From: UBA1413 sp037447215
GTDB lineage: Bacteria > Bacteroidota > Bacteroidia > Bacteroidales > Prolixibacteraceae
Length of the DNA: 64,000 bases
NCBI GenBank assembly: GCA_037447215.1
Contig: JBBIHB010000010.1
Coordinates: forward strand, 34,586 to 98,585
Direction: 5' to 3'
The notes beneath the pieces are model-generated. The model made no database searches. It had not been told where the DNA came from and saw only the letters and a program-made list of their open reading frames with translations. The position numbers and the translations under genes were made by a program. This document shows positions 1 to 8,725 of this stretch, piece by piece. Position 1 is the stretch's first letter; every line of letters starts with the position of its first letter.

Positions 1-1
1 T

Positions 2-616
2 ATAATTTTCGACCTGGGCGGCGTGTTGCTTGACCTTGATTTTGAAACACCCCTAAGGGCTTTTCAGAAATTTAACAACCTTGGGCAGATATCCGACCTC
101 AGGCAATTCCTCAGCGATCCGATCTTCATAGGTTTCGAAACCGGCGAAGTGACGCCCACCGGATTCAGGGAGCGGATCAGGTATCTGCTCCGCAATCCAT
201 CGCTTTCCGATACTGAAATTGATTCTGCCTGGTGCTCCATGCTGAAGAAGGTACCAACCGAAAAAGTTAAACTCCTTCAAAGACTTTCCGGCCAATATCG
301 CCAGTTTCTATACAGCAATACCAATGCTATTCATATTCCTTATTTTACCAGAACGTTTTTTGGCCAGCACCAGATCAAGTGGGAAACGCTGTTTGAGAAG
401 ACTTATTATTCGCACGAAATAAACGACCGCAAACCCGTTTTGTCGGGTTACCTAAAGGTACTGTCGCTGGCTGGTTTGAATGCATATGAAACCCTGTTCG
501 TAGATGACCTGGAACAGAATATTCTGGCAGCCGAGAAAACAGAGATGCAGGTTTTGCATTATTTTCCGGGTACCAATTTGCAGGAAGCATTGGAACGTGT
601 TGGAATTGAGGTGTAA
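2..616 (+). CDS. HAD-family hydrolase (YihX-like), 5' end cut by the window edge
   Basis: The reading frame is open from base 2, so the gene starts outside the window; the GTG at 23 lies inside the conserved N-terminal motif and is not the true start. The first visible residues, FDLGGVLLDLD, are HAD motif I in the form seen in YihX-type sugar-phosphate phosphatases, with the first Asp as nucleophile. The C-terminal LFVDDLEQNILAAE is motif IV with the two Mg-binding Asp residues. Between them lies a helical cap, typical of subclass IA. The likely role is hydrolysis of a small phosphorylated metabolite in the cytoplasm; the substrate cannot be told. No clear terminator follows. Confidence 0.85.
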   Translation: MIFDLGGVLLDLDFETPLRAFQKFNNLGQISDLRQFLSDPIFIGFETGEVTPTGFRERIRYLLRNPSLSDTEIDSAWCSMLKKVPTEKVKLLQRLSGQYRQFLYSNTNAIHIPYFTRTFFGQHQIKWETLFEKTYYSHEINDRKPVLSGYLKVLSLAGLNAYETLFVDDLEQNILAAEKTEMQVLHYFPGTNLQEALERVGIEV

Positions 617-900
617 AATAAAGATATCTCTTTTCTGTCTGCTTTTATGAAAAGTAGTGGGTAAGTTTTATTGTTATTAGATTAATTCGAGGATATGCAA
701 TTTGGAGTTATCATAAAATAATCAAGGGAATACTATCTTACCTGAAAACCTGATTCCTGATTGAACCAATAGTCAGAAGTGAAAAATTCCGGAAGTATGG
801 TAAAGGTTATTACCTTATGGTTTATAAAAACGTCAGAAAATCCGGATTTTCACTAATAGTTTAGAAGCAGTTTAAATTATTTTCTATCAAAAAATTATTC
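617..900. other. Intergenic region with an imperfect long inverted repeat
   Basis: No gene is seen here. The only structure is a dyad: bases 778-793 and 841-854 are complementary over 14 positions with a 2-base bulge, and the loop holds a smaller hairpin (GGTAA at about 799 against TTACC). No T-run follows, so it does not look like an intrinsic terminator for the HAD gene. It lies just upstream of the trp promoter. Confidence 0.4.
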
Positions 901-930
901 TTGCAGGTTATTGAATAATTTTTACTTTTG
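901..930 (+). promoter_or_regulatory. Bacteroidota-type promoter of the trp leader/trpB2 unit
   Basis: A perfect TAnnTTTG -7 box (TACTTTTG, 923-930) is preceded by TTG at 901-903 with a 19-base spacer, matching the primary sigma factor consensus described for Bacteroides. Transcription would start near 937, about 17 bases before the leader peptide ATG. Confidence 0.7.
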
Positions 931-953
931 AAGCCAAAATTATTTAAAAAGAA

Positions 954-1016
954 ATGAGATCAGGTTTAAACAGTTGGAATTGGTGGCGCTGGCACAGATA
1001 TTTGCTGCTGGCGTAA
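954..1016 (+). CDS. trpL: trp operon leader peptide (20 aa, four Trp codons)
   Basis: A short reading frame, ATG at 954 and TAA at 1014, encodes a 20-residue peptide with the core WNWWRW: four Trp codons at 975, 981, 984 and 990. It sits about 17 bases after the predicted transcription start and is followed by an intrinsic terminator at 1046-1085 and then by trpB2. This is the classical layout of ribosome-mediated attenuation: when charged tRNA-Trp is scarce the ribosome should stall on the Trp codons and allow read-through. The A-rich stretch just before the ATG is typical for initiation in this phylum. The function is inferred from sequence and position only. Confidence 0.85.
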   Translation: MRSGLNSWNWWRWHRYLLLA

Positions 1017-1074
1017 ACGATTTACCTGAATTAAACGATCTAAGGAAGAGGGATTTGTTGTTTGCGCAGCAAGT
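1000..1074 (+). promoter_or_regulatory. Possible antiterminator pairing of the trp attenuator
   Basis: Bases 1000-1008, in the last codons of the leader peptide, can pair with 1066-1074 over nine consecutive positions (one G-U). The second segment is the inner half of the terminator's 3' arm, so the two structures exclude each other. A ribosome that reaches the leader stop codon would cover 1000-1008 and let the terminator form; one stalled on the early Trp codons would leave it free. The pairing is seen in the sequence, the mechanism is inferred. Confidence 0.5.
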
Positions 1075-1085
1075 CCCTCTTTTTT
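1046..1085 (+). terminator. Attenuator terminator before trpB2
   Basis: The 5' arm at 1046-1060 pairs with 1067-1081 over 15 positions (two G-U pairs), with a 6-base loop at 1061-1066 and a T-run through 1085. It lies between the leader peptide and the trpB2 start at 1125, so it can only act on trpB2 expression. Confidence 0.85.
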
Positions 1086-1124
1086 ATGTGAATTTTATTG
1101 TGCAACTAAAATAGTATTACCGTT

Positions 1125-2498
1125 ATGACACGACAAAAGAAAATTTTTCTGGAAGAGTCGGAAATACCACGGCAGTGGTATAACCTTACCCCCGATCTGT
1201 TAAGTCCGATGAACCCGCCATTAGGCCCGGGAGGAAAACCTATATCGCCCGATATGTTGGCCCCGGTTTTTCCGATGAACCTGATAGAGCAGGAAGTAAG
1301 TCAACAGCGCTGGATAGAAATTCCGGAGCCGATTATTGAGATACTATTACAGTGGCGACCGAGTCCGCTTGTGCGTGCGTATGAGTTGGAAGAAGCCCTG
1401 GGGACTCCGGCAAAGATTTTCTATAAAAATGAAAGTGTTTCGCCGGCCGGAAGCCATAAGCCCAATACAGCCGTTGCTCAGGCATGGTATAACAAGCAAT
1501 TCGGCATCAAACGGCTCACTACCGAAACGGGAGCCGGACAATGGGGCAGTGCACTTTCATATGCCTGCGCTCACATAGGTCTCGAGTGTAAAGTTTATAT
1601 GGTCCGTGTGAGTTTCGACCAAAAGCCTTTCCGTAAAATGATGATGCAAACCTGGGGTGGAACCTGTGTTGCAAGTCCGAGTACCGAAACTCAGGCCGGT
1701 CGCAATATCCTCGAAAAATATCCCGACACACCAGGCAGCCTTGGAATAGCCATCAGCGAAGCCATCGAGGCTGCTGTAACCGACCCAACCGGCGAAACCA
1801 GGTACTCATTAGGGTCAGTGCTTAATCATGTTATGCTGCACCAAACCATAATTGGCCTCGAAGCTAAAAAACAGCTTGCCAAGGTAGGGATAAAGAATCC
1901 GGATATTGTTATTGGCTGCTGCGGGGGAGGAAGCAATTTTGCCGGCCTTTCGTTCCCGTTTATCTATGAAAAAGTCCATGGTGCCGAAATACAGATTATC
2001 GGAGCTGAACCCTTCTCATGCCCGACGTTGACCAAAGCACCGTTTATCTATGATCATGGCGATGTGGCCGAGATGACACCACTTCTACCAATGTACAGTC
2101 TTGGCCACACCTTTATTCCCGCGCCGATTCATGCCGGAGGGCTGCGTTATCATGGTATGGCTCCACTGGTAAGCGCCGCGTTGAAAGATGGTTTGATGGA
2201 AGCACAGGCTATTCACCAGAGCGAATGTTTCGAAGCGGGAATGTTGTTTGCCCGTACCGAAGGGATTATTCCTGCTCCCGAAACCACACACGCCATTGCA
2301 TCGGCAATCCGTGAAGCCAAAAAAGCCAAGGAAGAGGGCAAGGAAAAGGTAATCCTTTTCAACTTCAGCGGCCATGGGTTGATGGACCTGGTTGGCTATG
2401 ACAAATATATGTGTGGTCAGCTTTCCGATTATGAATACCCGGAATCGGAAATTTCCCGTAATCTTGAAAAATTGAAAGGTTACCCACTGCCGAAATAA
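1125..2498 (+). CDS. trpB2: Tryptophan synthase beta chain 2 (TrpB2)
   Basis: This 457-aa PLP enzyme condenses indole (or an equivalent) with L-serine to make tryptophan. The N-terminal extension before residue 75 and the long C-terminal part mark the TrpB2 subfamily, which is longer than TrpB1 and often has no TrpA partner; none is next to it here. Lys112 in SPAGSHKPN is the Schiff-base lysine, TETGAGQWG (Glu134) is the catalytic loop, and CCGGGSN holds the cofactor phosphate. The gene stands alone between its attenuator and a terminator at 2526-2556, so it is a single-gene, tryptophan-controlled unit. It may serve indole salvage or form the last step with a distant trpA. Confidence 0.93.
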   Translation: MTRQKKIFLEESEIPRQWYNLTPDLLSPMNPPLGPGGKPISPDMLAPVFPMNLIEQEVSQQRWIEIPEPIIEILLQWRPSPLVRAYELEEALGTPAKIFYKNESVSPAGSHKPNTAVAQAWYNKQFGIKRLTTETGAGQWGSALSYACAHIGLECKVYMVRVSFDQKPFRKMMMQTWGGTCVASPSTETQAGRNILEKYPDTPGSLGIAISEAIEAAVTDPTGETRYSLGSVLNHVMLHQTIIGLEAKKQLAKVGIKNPDIVIGCCGGGSNFAGLSFPFIYEKVHGAEIQIIGAEPFSCPTLTKAPFIYDHGDVAEMTPLLPMYSLGHTFIPAPIHAGGLRYHGMAPLVSAALKDGLMEAQAIHQSECFEAGMLFARTEGIIPAPETTHAIASAIREAKKAKEEGKEKVILFNFSGHGLMDLVGYDKYMCGQLSDYEYPESEISRNLEKLKGYPLPK

Positions 2499-2525
2499 TC
2501 CATTCGGGAATTATCATGAATGAGA

Positions 2526-2556
2526 AACCCTGATCTGGTAATGGTCGGGGTTTTTT
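2526..2556 (+). terminator. Intrinsic terminator of trpB2
   Basis: A 10-bp stem (2526-2535 with 2543-2552, three G-U pairs) with a 7-base loop is followed by T residues to 2556. It begins 28 bases after the trpB2 stop codon. It also argues that the next gene starts at 2586 and not at the in-frame ATG at 2520, which would lie before the hairpin. Confidence 0.85.
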
Positions 2557-2585
2557 ATATTTTTACAGGGAATAAATCTATCTTC

Positions 2586-3437
2586 ATGAAAACATTCTTG
2601 CTTACCATTCTTACTATTTTCCCAAATCTGTTTGCCTGTGCGCAGCAGGAACCCATCCGACTGATTGTCAGGGCTGATGATATCGGCAGTTCGCAATCGG
2701 CCAACGAGGCAATAATCCTGACCTGCACCAAAGGTATTGCCACTTCGGCCGAGGTGATGGTTCCGTGTGCCTGGTTCCCCGAAGCGGTGAAGTTGTTAAA
2801 CCAGCACCCTACTATTGATGTTGGGGTACACCTCACCATTACCAGTGAGTGGGACAACATTAAATGGCGTCCGCTCACGCATTGCCCCAGCCTGGTTGAT
2901 GAGAACGGTTATTTTTATCCCATGATGTGGCCCAATCCCAATTATCCCGGCCGGTCGGTAATGGAGGTAAAACCAAAGCTGGAAGAGATAGAGCAGGAGT
3001 TCAGGGCTCAGATCGAAATGGCAATGAAACATATTCCGTCAGTAAGCCATATTTCGGGGCATATGGGATCAACCAGCTTTTCGGACCAAGTGAAGGAACT
3101 AACGGCACGATTGGCCAAAGAGTATAATATCGGTCATGATCTACCCGGAATTTCAGGAATGCGATTCGATGGACCAAAAGAGAGTTCAGAAGAGAAGATC
3201 AGAAGTTTCATCAAAGCCCTCGACAAACTCGAACAGGGGAAAACTTACATTTTTGTGGAACATCCTGCATTTGACACACCCGAAATGCGGTCTGTATCGC
3301 ATATCGGTTATGAGAATGTTGCCGTTGACAGGCAGGGCGTCACCGATCTGTTTATGAGTGAAGAGGTAAAGGCCAAAATCAGGGAACGGGGTATTGAACT
3401 GATCAGCTATGAAGATTTTTACAAACCAAAGAAATAA
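2586..3437 (+). CDS. Secreted ChbG/YdjC-like carbohydrate deacetylase
   Basis: The protein has the family hallmark RADDIG near its mature N-terminus, where the Asp pair helps bind the catalytic metal, plus HPTIDVGVHLTI and HISGHMG, which supply histidine ligands. ChbG/YdjC proteins remove N-acetyl groups from sugars such as chitooligosaccharides. I chose the ATG at 2586 because it gives a clean signal peptide (MKTFLLTILTIFPNLFACA), while the ATG at 2520 would read through the trpB2 terminator. The mature protein should be periplasmic; the substrate here is unknown. Confidence 0.8.
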   Translation: MKTFLLTILTIFPNLFACAQQEPIRLIVRADDIGSSQSANEAIILTCTKGIATSAEVMVPCAWFPEAVKLLNQHPTIDVGVHLTITSEWDNIKWRPLTHCPSLVDENGYFYPMMWPNPNYPGRSVMEVKPKLEEIEQEFRAQIEMAMKHIPSVSHISGHMGSTSFSDQVKELTARLAKEYNIGHDLPGISGMRFDGPKESSEEKIRSFIKALDKLEQGKTYIFVEHPAFDTPEMRSVSHIGYENVAVDRQGVTDLFMSEEVKAKIRERGIELISYEDFYKPKK

Positions 3438-3440
3438 ACA

Positions 3441-4670
3441 CTAAGAATTGCCGGCTGTTGCAGCAAATTTCTCCACCTCACTGAAAACGCGCAAGAAATT
3501 TCCGCCCCATATTTTGCTAATATCTTTTTCGGAATAGCCACGCATGAGCAATTCGCGCGTGATGTTGGGGAACTGGCTTACATCGTTGCACCCCGAAAGT
3601 CCGCCTCCGCCGTCGAAATCGCTGCCAATGCCCACATAATCAACACCCACCAGCTTTACAACGTAGTCAATATGGTCAACCAAATCGGAAACGGTAGCCA
3701 GTTTTTTAGGATATTTTTCACGAACCTCACTCCATTGACGTCTGAATTCAGATTTTTCGGAATCGCTCATGGTTTGAAATTTCTCGTCGTAAATCTTTCG
3801 CATTTCCTGTTCTTTCTGGTATCGAAGGGTTGTGGTATCCTGGTTTTTCACATATTCGGATAGCAGACAGAGTTGAATAACACCCCCGTTTTTTGCCAGC
3901 GACCTTAACATATCGTCTGTAAGGTTGCGGTCGTGTTGCGCAATAGCCCTTACGCTACTATGCGAGGCAATAACAGGAGCCTTACTCACGGCAATAACAT
4001 CATAAAATGCTTTATCGGAAATATGCGAAACGTCCACCATCATGCCCAGCCGGTTCATTTCAGCCACAACCTCTTTGCCGAATGCGCTCAATCCGTTGTG
4101 TTCAGGTTTTGCCCGGTCTGAGGACGAATCGCAGATATCGTTGTGGTAAGAATGACAAAGGGTGATATAACGGACACCTTTATAGTAAAATTTTTCTACC
4201 CTTGCTATATCTCTTGCCAGGACAAAACCGTTTTCCAACCCAATATAAATGCCCCGTTTCCCTTTTTTGCTGATACACATAGCATCATCTGCATTTACTG
4301 CAATTTCTGCCAGGTTATTGTACCGCTCAACCTGTGCACGGATTGAATCAATCATTTCTGATGCTAAGTTCCATGCTTCGAGGTAATTTTCTTCTGTACG
4401 GGGTTTTTGCCCTACAAAGGCTGCAAAAAATATTGCATCGAGCCCGCCTTCTTTCATCCGGATCAGGTCAACCTGGCCAGTTGACTGTCTTTTGCCGATA
4501 TCAAAACCCTGGCGTTGCATGTTCATCGGAGTATCGCAATGCGTATCGACAGTAAGTGCCTTTTTGTGTACCCGTTTCACTTCTTCATCGGTAATGTTTT
4601 TTCTAACCTGGCCAGCCAGGTTAAAAACTGCAAAAAACATTGCAAAAAACAGAATGGCATTCGATTTCAT
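3441..4670 (-). CDS. Membrane dipeptidase (peptidase family M19)
   Basis: The 409-aa protein belongs to the renal dipeptidase family, binuclear zinc enzymes that cleave dipeptides, including some with a D-residue. A signal peptide (about residues 1-20) is followed by VDTHCDTP (His44, Asp46 as metal ligands), GLENG with the bridging Glu, DVSHISD, ASHSS and GIGSDFDGGG. All expected metal-binding motifs are present, so it should be active in the periplasm or at the outer membrane. Its stop codon is 3 bases from the convergent deacetylase stop. The next gene upstream, mpl, recycles peptidoglycan peptides, a plausible functional link. Confidence 0.92.
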   Translation of the reverse strand: MKSNAILFFAMFFAVFNLAGQVRKNITDEEVKRVHKKALTVDTHCDTPMNMQRQGFDIGKRQSTGQVDLIRMKEGGLDAIFFAAFVGQKPRTEENYLEAWNLASEMIDSIRAQVERYNNLAEIAVNADDAMCISKKGKRGIYIGLENGFVLARDIARVEKFYYKGVRYITLCHSYHNDICDSSSDRAKPEHNGLSAFGKEVVAEMNRLGMMVDVSHISDKAFYDVIAVSKAPVIASHSSVRAIAQHDRNLTDDMLRSLAKNGGVIQLCLLSEYVKNQDTTTLRYQKEQEMRKIYDEKFQTMSDSEKSEFRRQWSEVREKYPKKLATVSDLVDHIDYVVKLVGVDYVGIGSDFDGGGGLSGCNDVSQFPNITRELLMRGYSEKDISKIWGGNFLRVFSEVEKFAATAGNS

Positions 4671-4719
4671 TGATGTTTAATAGAAAATTTTTTACTACTG
4701 TTCAGGTGCTTTGCACCTA

Positions 4720-4748
4720 CAAATGTATCCCGATACCAAAACTACAAA
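4720..4748 (-). promoter_or_regulatory. Promoter of the M19 dipeptidase gene
   Basis: On the minus strand TACATTTG (4727-4720) matches the TAnnTTTG -7 box, and TTTG at 4748-4745 lies 17 bases further upstream as the -33 element. The predicted start is about 45 bases before the ATG at 4670. Confidence 0.5.
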
Positions 4749-4848
4749 TATTTTTATGGGCTGCACAATATTAAAAACTCTATAATGGCAATCTTCTGAA
4801 ATATAAAATCATACAGAATTTTACTTTAAATTCTTCTGAAGAACCATA

Positions 4849-6258
4849 TTAAAGTTTTCCCTGCTGATTTTTTATCCAGTCCCCACGTCTGAATTTTATT
4901 GGGTCACCTGTAATTTTCTTTGCAAATTCAGGCAAATCTTTTCCATCAAAATTTCCGGAACTCATCAACAACAAGTTAGCATTATCCCATTTCATATTTT
5001 CCAGATCAGCAAACAGCCAATCCGAATTGGTTGTAACAATAAGACCCTCCATATTAAATCCTTCAGCCACCATTTCGGGGCTTATGGGCTCCAGCTTTTT
5101 ATGCTCAACGGTATGCGGATTAAAATATACAAAGGCCAGGTCGGCATCAACCATACACCCGCTGTAATGGGGCAAAAACTCTTTTTTAAGTGAACTGAAA
5201 GTATGTAATTCCATACAAGCTATCAGTTTCCGGTCGCGGAACTGCTGTTTCACTGCCTTGGTACTGGCCAGCAGTTTAGAAGGCGAATGGGCAAAATCGC
5301 GAAACACGGTAGTATGATCGTTTTCGGAAAGCACTTCGAGCCTTCGGGCAGCGCCCGAAAAAGTGCGGATTGAATGATAAAACTGTTCATCACTCACGTT
5401 CAGTGCATTGCATACTGCCTTTGCAGCCGAAATATTTTGCAGATTGTGTTCACCGAAAACCTTCAGCCTGATTTCCTGTTCCCCCACTTTCAGATAAGTC
5501 GTTTTATTCTCCACCACATAAGGATGGGTATTGTAACCACAGGTTTGGATATGTTTCTGCTCTCCAGCTATTTGCTGCAAATGTAAATCACCTTCGAAAT
5601 AAAACAGCATTCCACCCGGCTCAGTTAGTTGTGCGAACTTCCTGAACTGTTCCACGTAACCATCAAAAGTCGGGAAAACATTGATATGATCCCAGTCAAT
5701 GCCACTCAAAACTGCTATGTGCGGGTGGTATAAATGAAACTTTGGACGAGGATCGGTTGGTGATGAGAGGTACTCATCGCCCTCAAAAACAGCAATTTCT
5801 GCTTCTTCACTCAAACCTACCATCGTTTCAAAACCTTCGATCTGTGCTCCTACCATATAGTTGAACATTACTCCGTTTTCGCGAAGCACATGCATAATCA
5901 TCGAAGTAATGGTGGTTTTACCATGGCTTCCGCCAACAACAACCCTTGTTTTTTCCTTGGTCTGTTCGTAAAGAAATTCCGGATAGGAATAGATTTTTAG
6001 TTGAAGTTCCTGCGCTTTAAGCAATTCGGGATTATTTGCCCGGGCATGCATCCCCAGTATAATTGCGTCAATATCAACCTTAATTTTTTCGGGGTCCCAA
6101 CCGGTACATTCTGGCAAAAGGCCATATTGGGCCAGTCTTCCCTTCGATGGTTCAAATATTTCGTCGTCGGAACCGGTTATCGTATATCCTTTTTTATGGA
6201 GAGCAATTGCAAGGTTATGCATTGCACTGCCCCCAATGGCAATGAAGTGAATTCTCAT
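4849..6258 (-). CDS. mpl: UDP-N-acetylmuramate:L-Ala-gamma-D-Glu-meso-DAP ligase
   Basis: This 469-aa Mur ligase relative reattaches the recycled tripeptide L-Ala-gamma-D-Glu-meso-DAP to UDP-MurNAc, saving peptidoglycan material in the cytoplasm. The N-terminus IHFIAIGGSAMHNLA is the Rossmann motif shared with MurC; GSHGKT (110-115) is the ATP P-loop; the central HINVFPTFDGY and the C-terminal SSGNFDGKDL region fit Mpl better than MurC. Length matches the family. It is transcribed in the same direction as the M19 dipeptidase after a gap of about 180 bases. Confidence 0.88.
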   Translation of the reverse strand: MRIHFIAIGGSAMHNLAIALHKKGYTITGSDDEIFEPSKGRLAQYGLLPECTGWDPEKIKVDIDAIILGMHARANNPELLKAQELQLKIYSYPEFLYEQTKEKTRVVVGGSHGKTTITSMIMHVLRENGVMFNYMVGAQIEGFETMVGLSEEAEIAVFEGDEYLSSPTDPRPKFHLYHPHIAVLSGIDWDHINVFPTFDGYVEQFRKFAQLTEPGGMLFYFEGDLHLQQIAGEQKHIQTCGYNTHPYVVENKTTYLKVGEQEIRLKVFGEHNLQNISAAKAVCNALNVSDEQFYHSIRTFSGAARRLEVLSENDHTTVFRDFAHSPSKLLASTKAVKQQFRDRKLIACMELHTFSSLKKEFLPHYSGCMVDADLAFVYFNPHTVEHKKLEPISPEMVAEGFNMEGLIVTTNSDWLFADLENMKWDNANLLLMSSGNFDGKDLPEFAKKITGDPIKFRRGDWIKNQQGKL

Positions 6259-6330
6259 ACTTTCGGTTTAAGTGCGTAAAGATAATTCACCTTGACATTA
6301 TTATTCTCCAATTTTGGAGTTTCGACTCAA

Positions 6331-8463
6331 TCAGTAATAAATGGCTGGAATTTTCTCAATAACAGTATCGAAAGGTTTTTCTTCACCGGTGGCTATTTTA
6401 TAGATTTTGCGGTGTGTTTCAACGGCAGCATCAATAAGTTCATCATATGGTTTATTGCAGATGTCGAACAATCCGATATTGTAGTTTTCACCATCGAAAC
6501 GGCCAAAAATTGGTTGATCGAGCCATTGGAAGTAATGAATGCCCACCATTTCGGGCCGTGCAAAACCTTGCTCCACATAGTAGCGGTATGCCGTGCCCCT
6601 TTCGGCTTGCGAAACAGCCCCTTGTATTCCTGATGCCGGCAGGCCCCTGTCAACCGATCCGAAATGAAACTCACCTATCATCACCGGTTTGCCGCTGATT
6701 CGGGCAATTTCGGCAGTTTGGGGTGGACCAGGGTTCCCATATCCGTTGATGCTGAATACATCGAAACGCTCGCCAGCCTTGTAAAGCAAATCTGAACTCA
6801 TCCATGCATAGCGCATTCCTAGATTCATATGATTTGGCGCTATTTTCTCCACCTCATCGCAGGGTACATTTACATATTTTGCCACCAGTTTTTCAGAAAA
6901 CGATTGAAAATCGGTTTTTGAAGCTTCGGAAGGATAATCCCTGAACAACTGTAATTTCAGATCAGAAAATTCATTTAGGTGAAGATTCCATTGACGGTTA
7001 AAGCCCTCAATATTATTGCTGTAACGTTTTGTAATCCAAACTATAAATGAATCTTTCGAAACCGATGCCTGGTTGGTTCCGAACATTTCGAAAGCAATAT
7101 CGTGGGCACCGAAAGCCCAGTGAGGTTCGTTGCGCAGAAAATAACCTATCAGATATTTATCGTTTTTGTAACTTTCCAACTGAGCAGCAAATTTAATTGA
7201 GTTCTGCCGGTATTCCTCCGAAAAAACATCCGGAAAATCCCTGAAAAGCATCACTTTTGTCGATGGAAATCCGGCCATAGGCAACACATAAGGTATTTTT
7301 GCCGAACGCATAAAAGCATTGTCAGACCAGTTGGCAACAGTATTGATGCTGAATTTACGGATTTGCCCGGCGGTTATCTTATCCCACAATTCGCGCCACT
7401 GTTCGCCGAAAACCTTAATCAAATTTATTTTATAGAAATCGACCATGGTCATTTCACCCCGCTTGTAATAGGCCTGTTTGTATAGTGGGTCGTTTTCATC
7501 GGGTAGCCATTCGAACAAATCTTCCTGACCAGAAGCAGTTCCGGGAGATTCAGGTCTGATGCAGTCGATACCCACTGAAACAAAGGCATACCCGTCAGGA
7601 TCGACCAACCACCAGCGCTGTCCGTCGTGATGAGTACGGAAATAACCTGTTGCCCCGAAAAATTTATTCTTCCATCCACCGTATTGGCTCCATTCATCAG
7701 GGAAATTTGCGGTTTCGGCTTCGGCAAATTGTTCATTCAGACGGGTTTCAAGTTCATCGGTACTTTTGGTTTTTCCAGGCCAATCTTTTCGCGCCCACTG
7801 GCCAAACTGGTCGGTTAGCGGTACTTCTTCGGCAGGGTATGGCCCGGGCATATCCCGGAACAGCGATACGGATGCAATTTCGAAAACCGGCATAAATGAG
7901 GGCAATTGCAGGGGCCCAAAATTAATTTCAACTCGCGAAATTTCGTCAACCGTCATGCGGTTTCCCAACACGGTGCCCTTTAGCTGGCGTGGAAAACGCT
8001 GTATAAAAATATTTTGTGCATCGAGGTGGCTTAATGGAAATATTACCTTCGTTTTCAACAAGGGCAAAACACCTATTTTGGCCGAAATACGTGGCCTTTC
8101 GTTTTCCCTGCCGGCCATATCGCCACCTTGAGCTACAATTGTTGCCTGAGTATCGGCTTTCCGAAAAAAATTAAGTGTTGCAATTCCTGCAAAATCTCTG
8201 TCGTGCCAGATTTCACACACCAGATATTTTGCATTTTGCCAGTCGCCACCATCGCCTTCCTGCCAGATTACCAAATTTCGCTGGTGTTCGGTGGGCGTAA
8301 CTTTCAGGATTTTTCCATCAAATCCATTGCCTGGAGCTAAAACCGAAATAGTACGGTTCCTTTTCTGCATTTTTTTCAGAGAGAAGTGTTCCCCGGAATG
8401 ATTGCCACTACATGAATAAATGAACAATACCATAATAGTTATCCATGCCGGATTTAGTTTCAT
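6331..8463 (-). CDS. GH50-like (beta-agarase-type) glycoside hydrolase lipoprotein
   Basis: The 710-aa protein starts with a lipoprotein signal ending in the lipobox IYSC (Cys18). Residues about 40-205 form a beta-rich, CBM-like domain and 270-700 a TIM barrel. WWLVDPDGYAFVSVGID, NTVANWSD and YFLRNEP resemble GH50 beta-agarases; Glu446 in NEP is the likely acid/base and Glu598 in MIGEFHFGS the likely nucleophile, as in clan GH-A. It should act at the cell surface or in the periplasm on a galactan or similar glycan; the exact substrate cannot be read from sequence. No SusC/D pair or sulfatase lies near, so it is not part of a visible polysaccharide utilisation locus. Confidence 0.7.
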   Translation of the reverse strand: MKLNPAWITIMVLFIYSCSGNHSGEHFSLKKMQKRNRTISVLAPGNGFDGKILKVTPTEHQRNLVIWQEGDGGDWQNAKYLVCEIWHDRDFAGIATLNFFRKADTQATIVAQGGDMAGRENERPRISAKIGVLPLLKTKVIFPLSHLDAQNIFIQRFPRQLKGTVLGNRMTVDEISRVEINFGPLQLPSFMPVFEIASVSLFRDMPGPYPAEEVPLTDQFGQWARKDWPGKTKSTDELETRLNEQFAEAETANFPDEWSQYGGWKNKFFGATGYFRTHHDGQRWWLVDPDGYAFVSVGIDCIRPESPGTASGQEDLFEWLPDENDPLYKQAYYKRGEMTMVDFYKINLIKVFGEQWRELWDKITAGQIRKFSINTVANWSDNAFMRSAKIPYVLPMAGFPSTKVMLFRDFPDVFSEEYRQNSIKFAAQLESYKNDKYLIGYFLRNEPHWAFGAHDIAFEMFGTNQASVSKDSFIVWITKRYSNNIEGFNRQWNLHLNEFSDLKLQLFRDYPSEASKTDFQSFSEKLVAKYVNVPCDEVEKIAPNHMNLGMRYAWMSSDLLYKAGERFDVFSINGYGNPGPPQTAEIARISGKPVMIGEFHFGSVDRGLPASGIQGAVSQAERGTAYRYYVEQGFARPEMVGIHYFQWLDQPIFGRFDGENYNIGLFDICNKPYDELIDAAVETHRKIYKIATGEEKPFDTVIEKIPAIYY

Positions 8464-8725
8464 ATAAGTAATTTTATCCGATTAATTAAATTTTTGTTTA
8501 AGCCCTGATCTGCGGCGCAGGTAAAGTTAGGGTCCCTCATTTCTACAATTCCGATTAAATCTGGATTTCACTTCAATGGACCTGTCAAATCGCCCCTTCG
8601 TTCTCTTGCCTTTTATCTGTCAACTAACGAACAGCCGAATCTCGCCTAAAGATGAGACAGCGTACCACTACCAACTTAATCCTCAGCCTAAGCCATTACC
8701 AAATAAATGCCTCTGCCTTTCTATA

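Noticed and set aside
2520..2585. ATG at 2520 as start of the deacetylase
   Set aside because: A transcript from here would include the trpB2 terminator, and the extra residues would hide a good signal peptide that begins at 2586.
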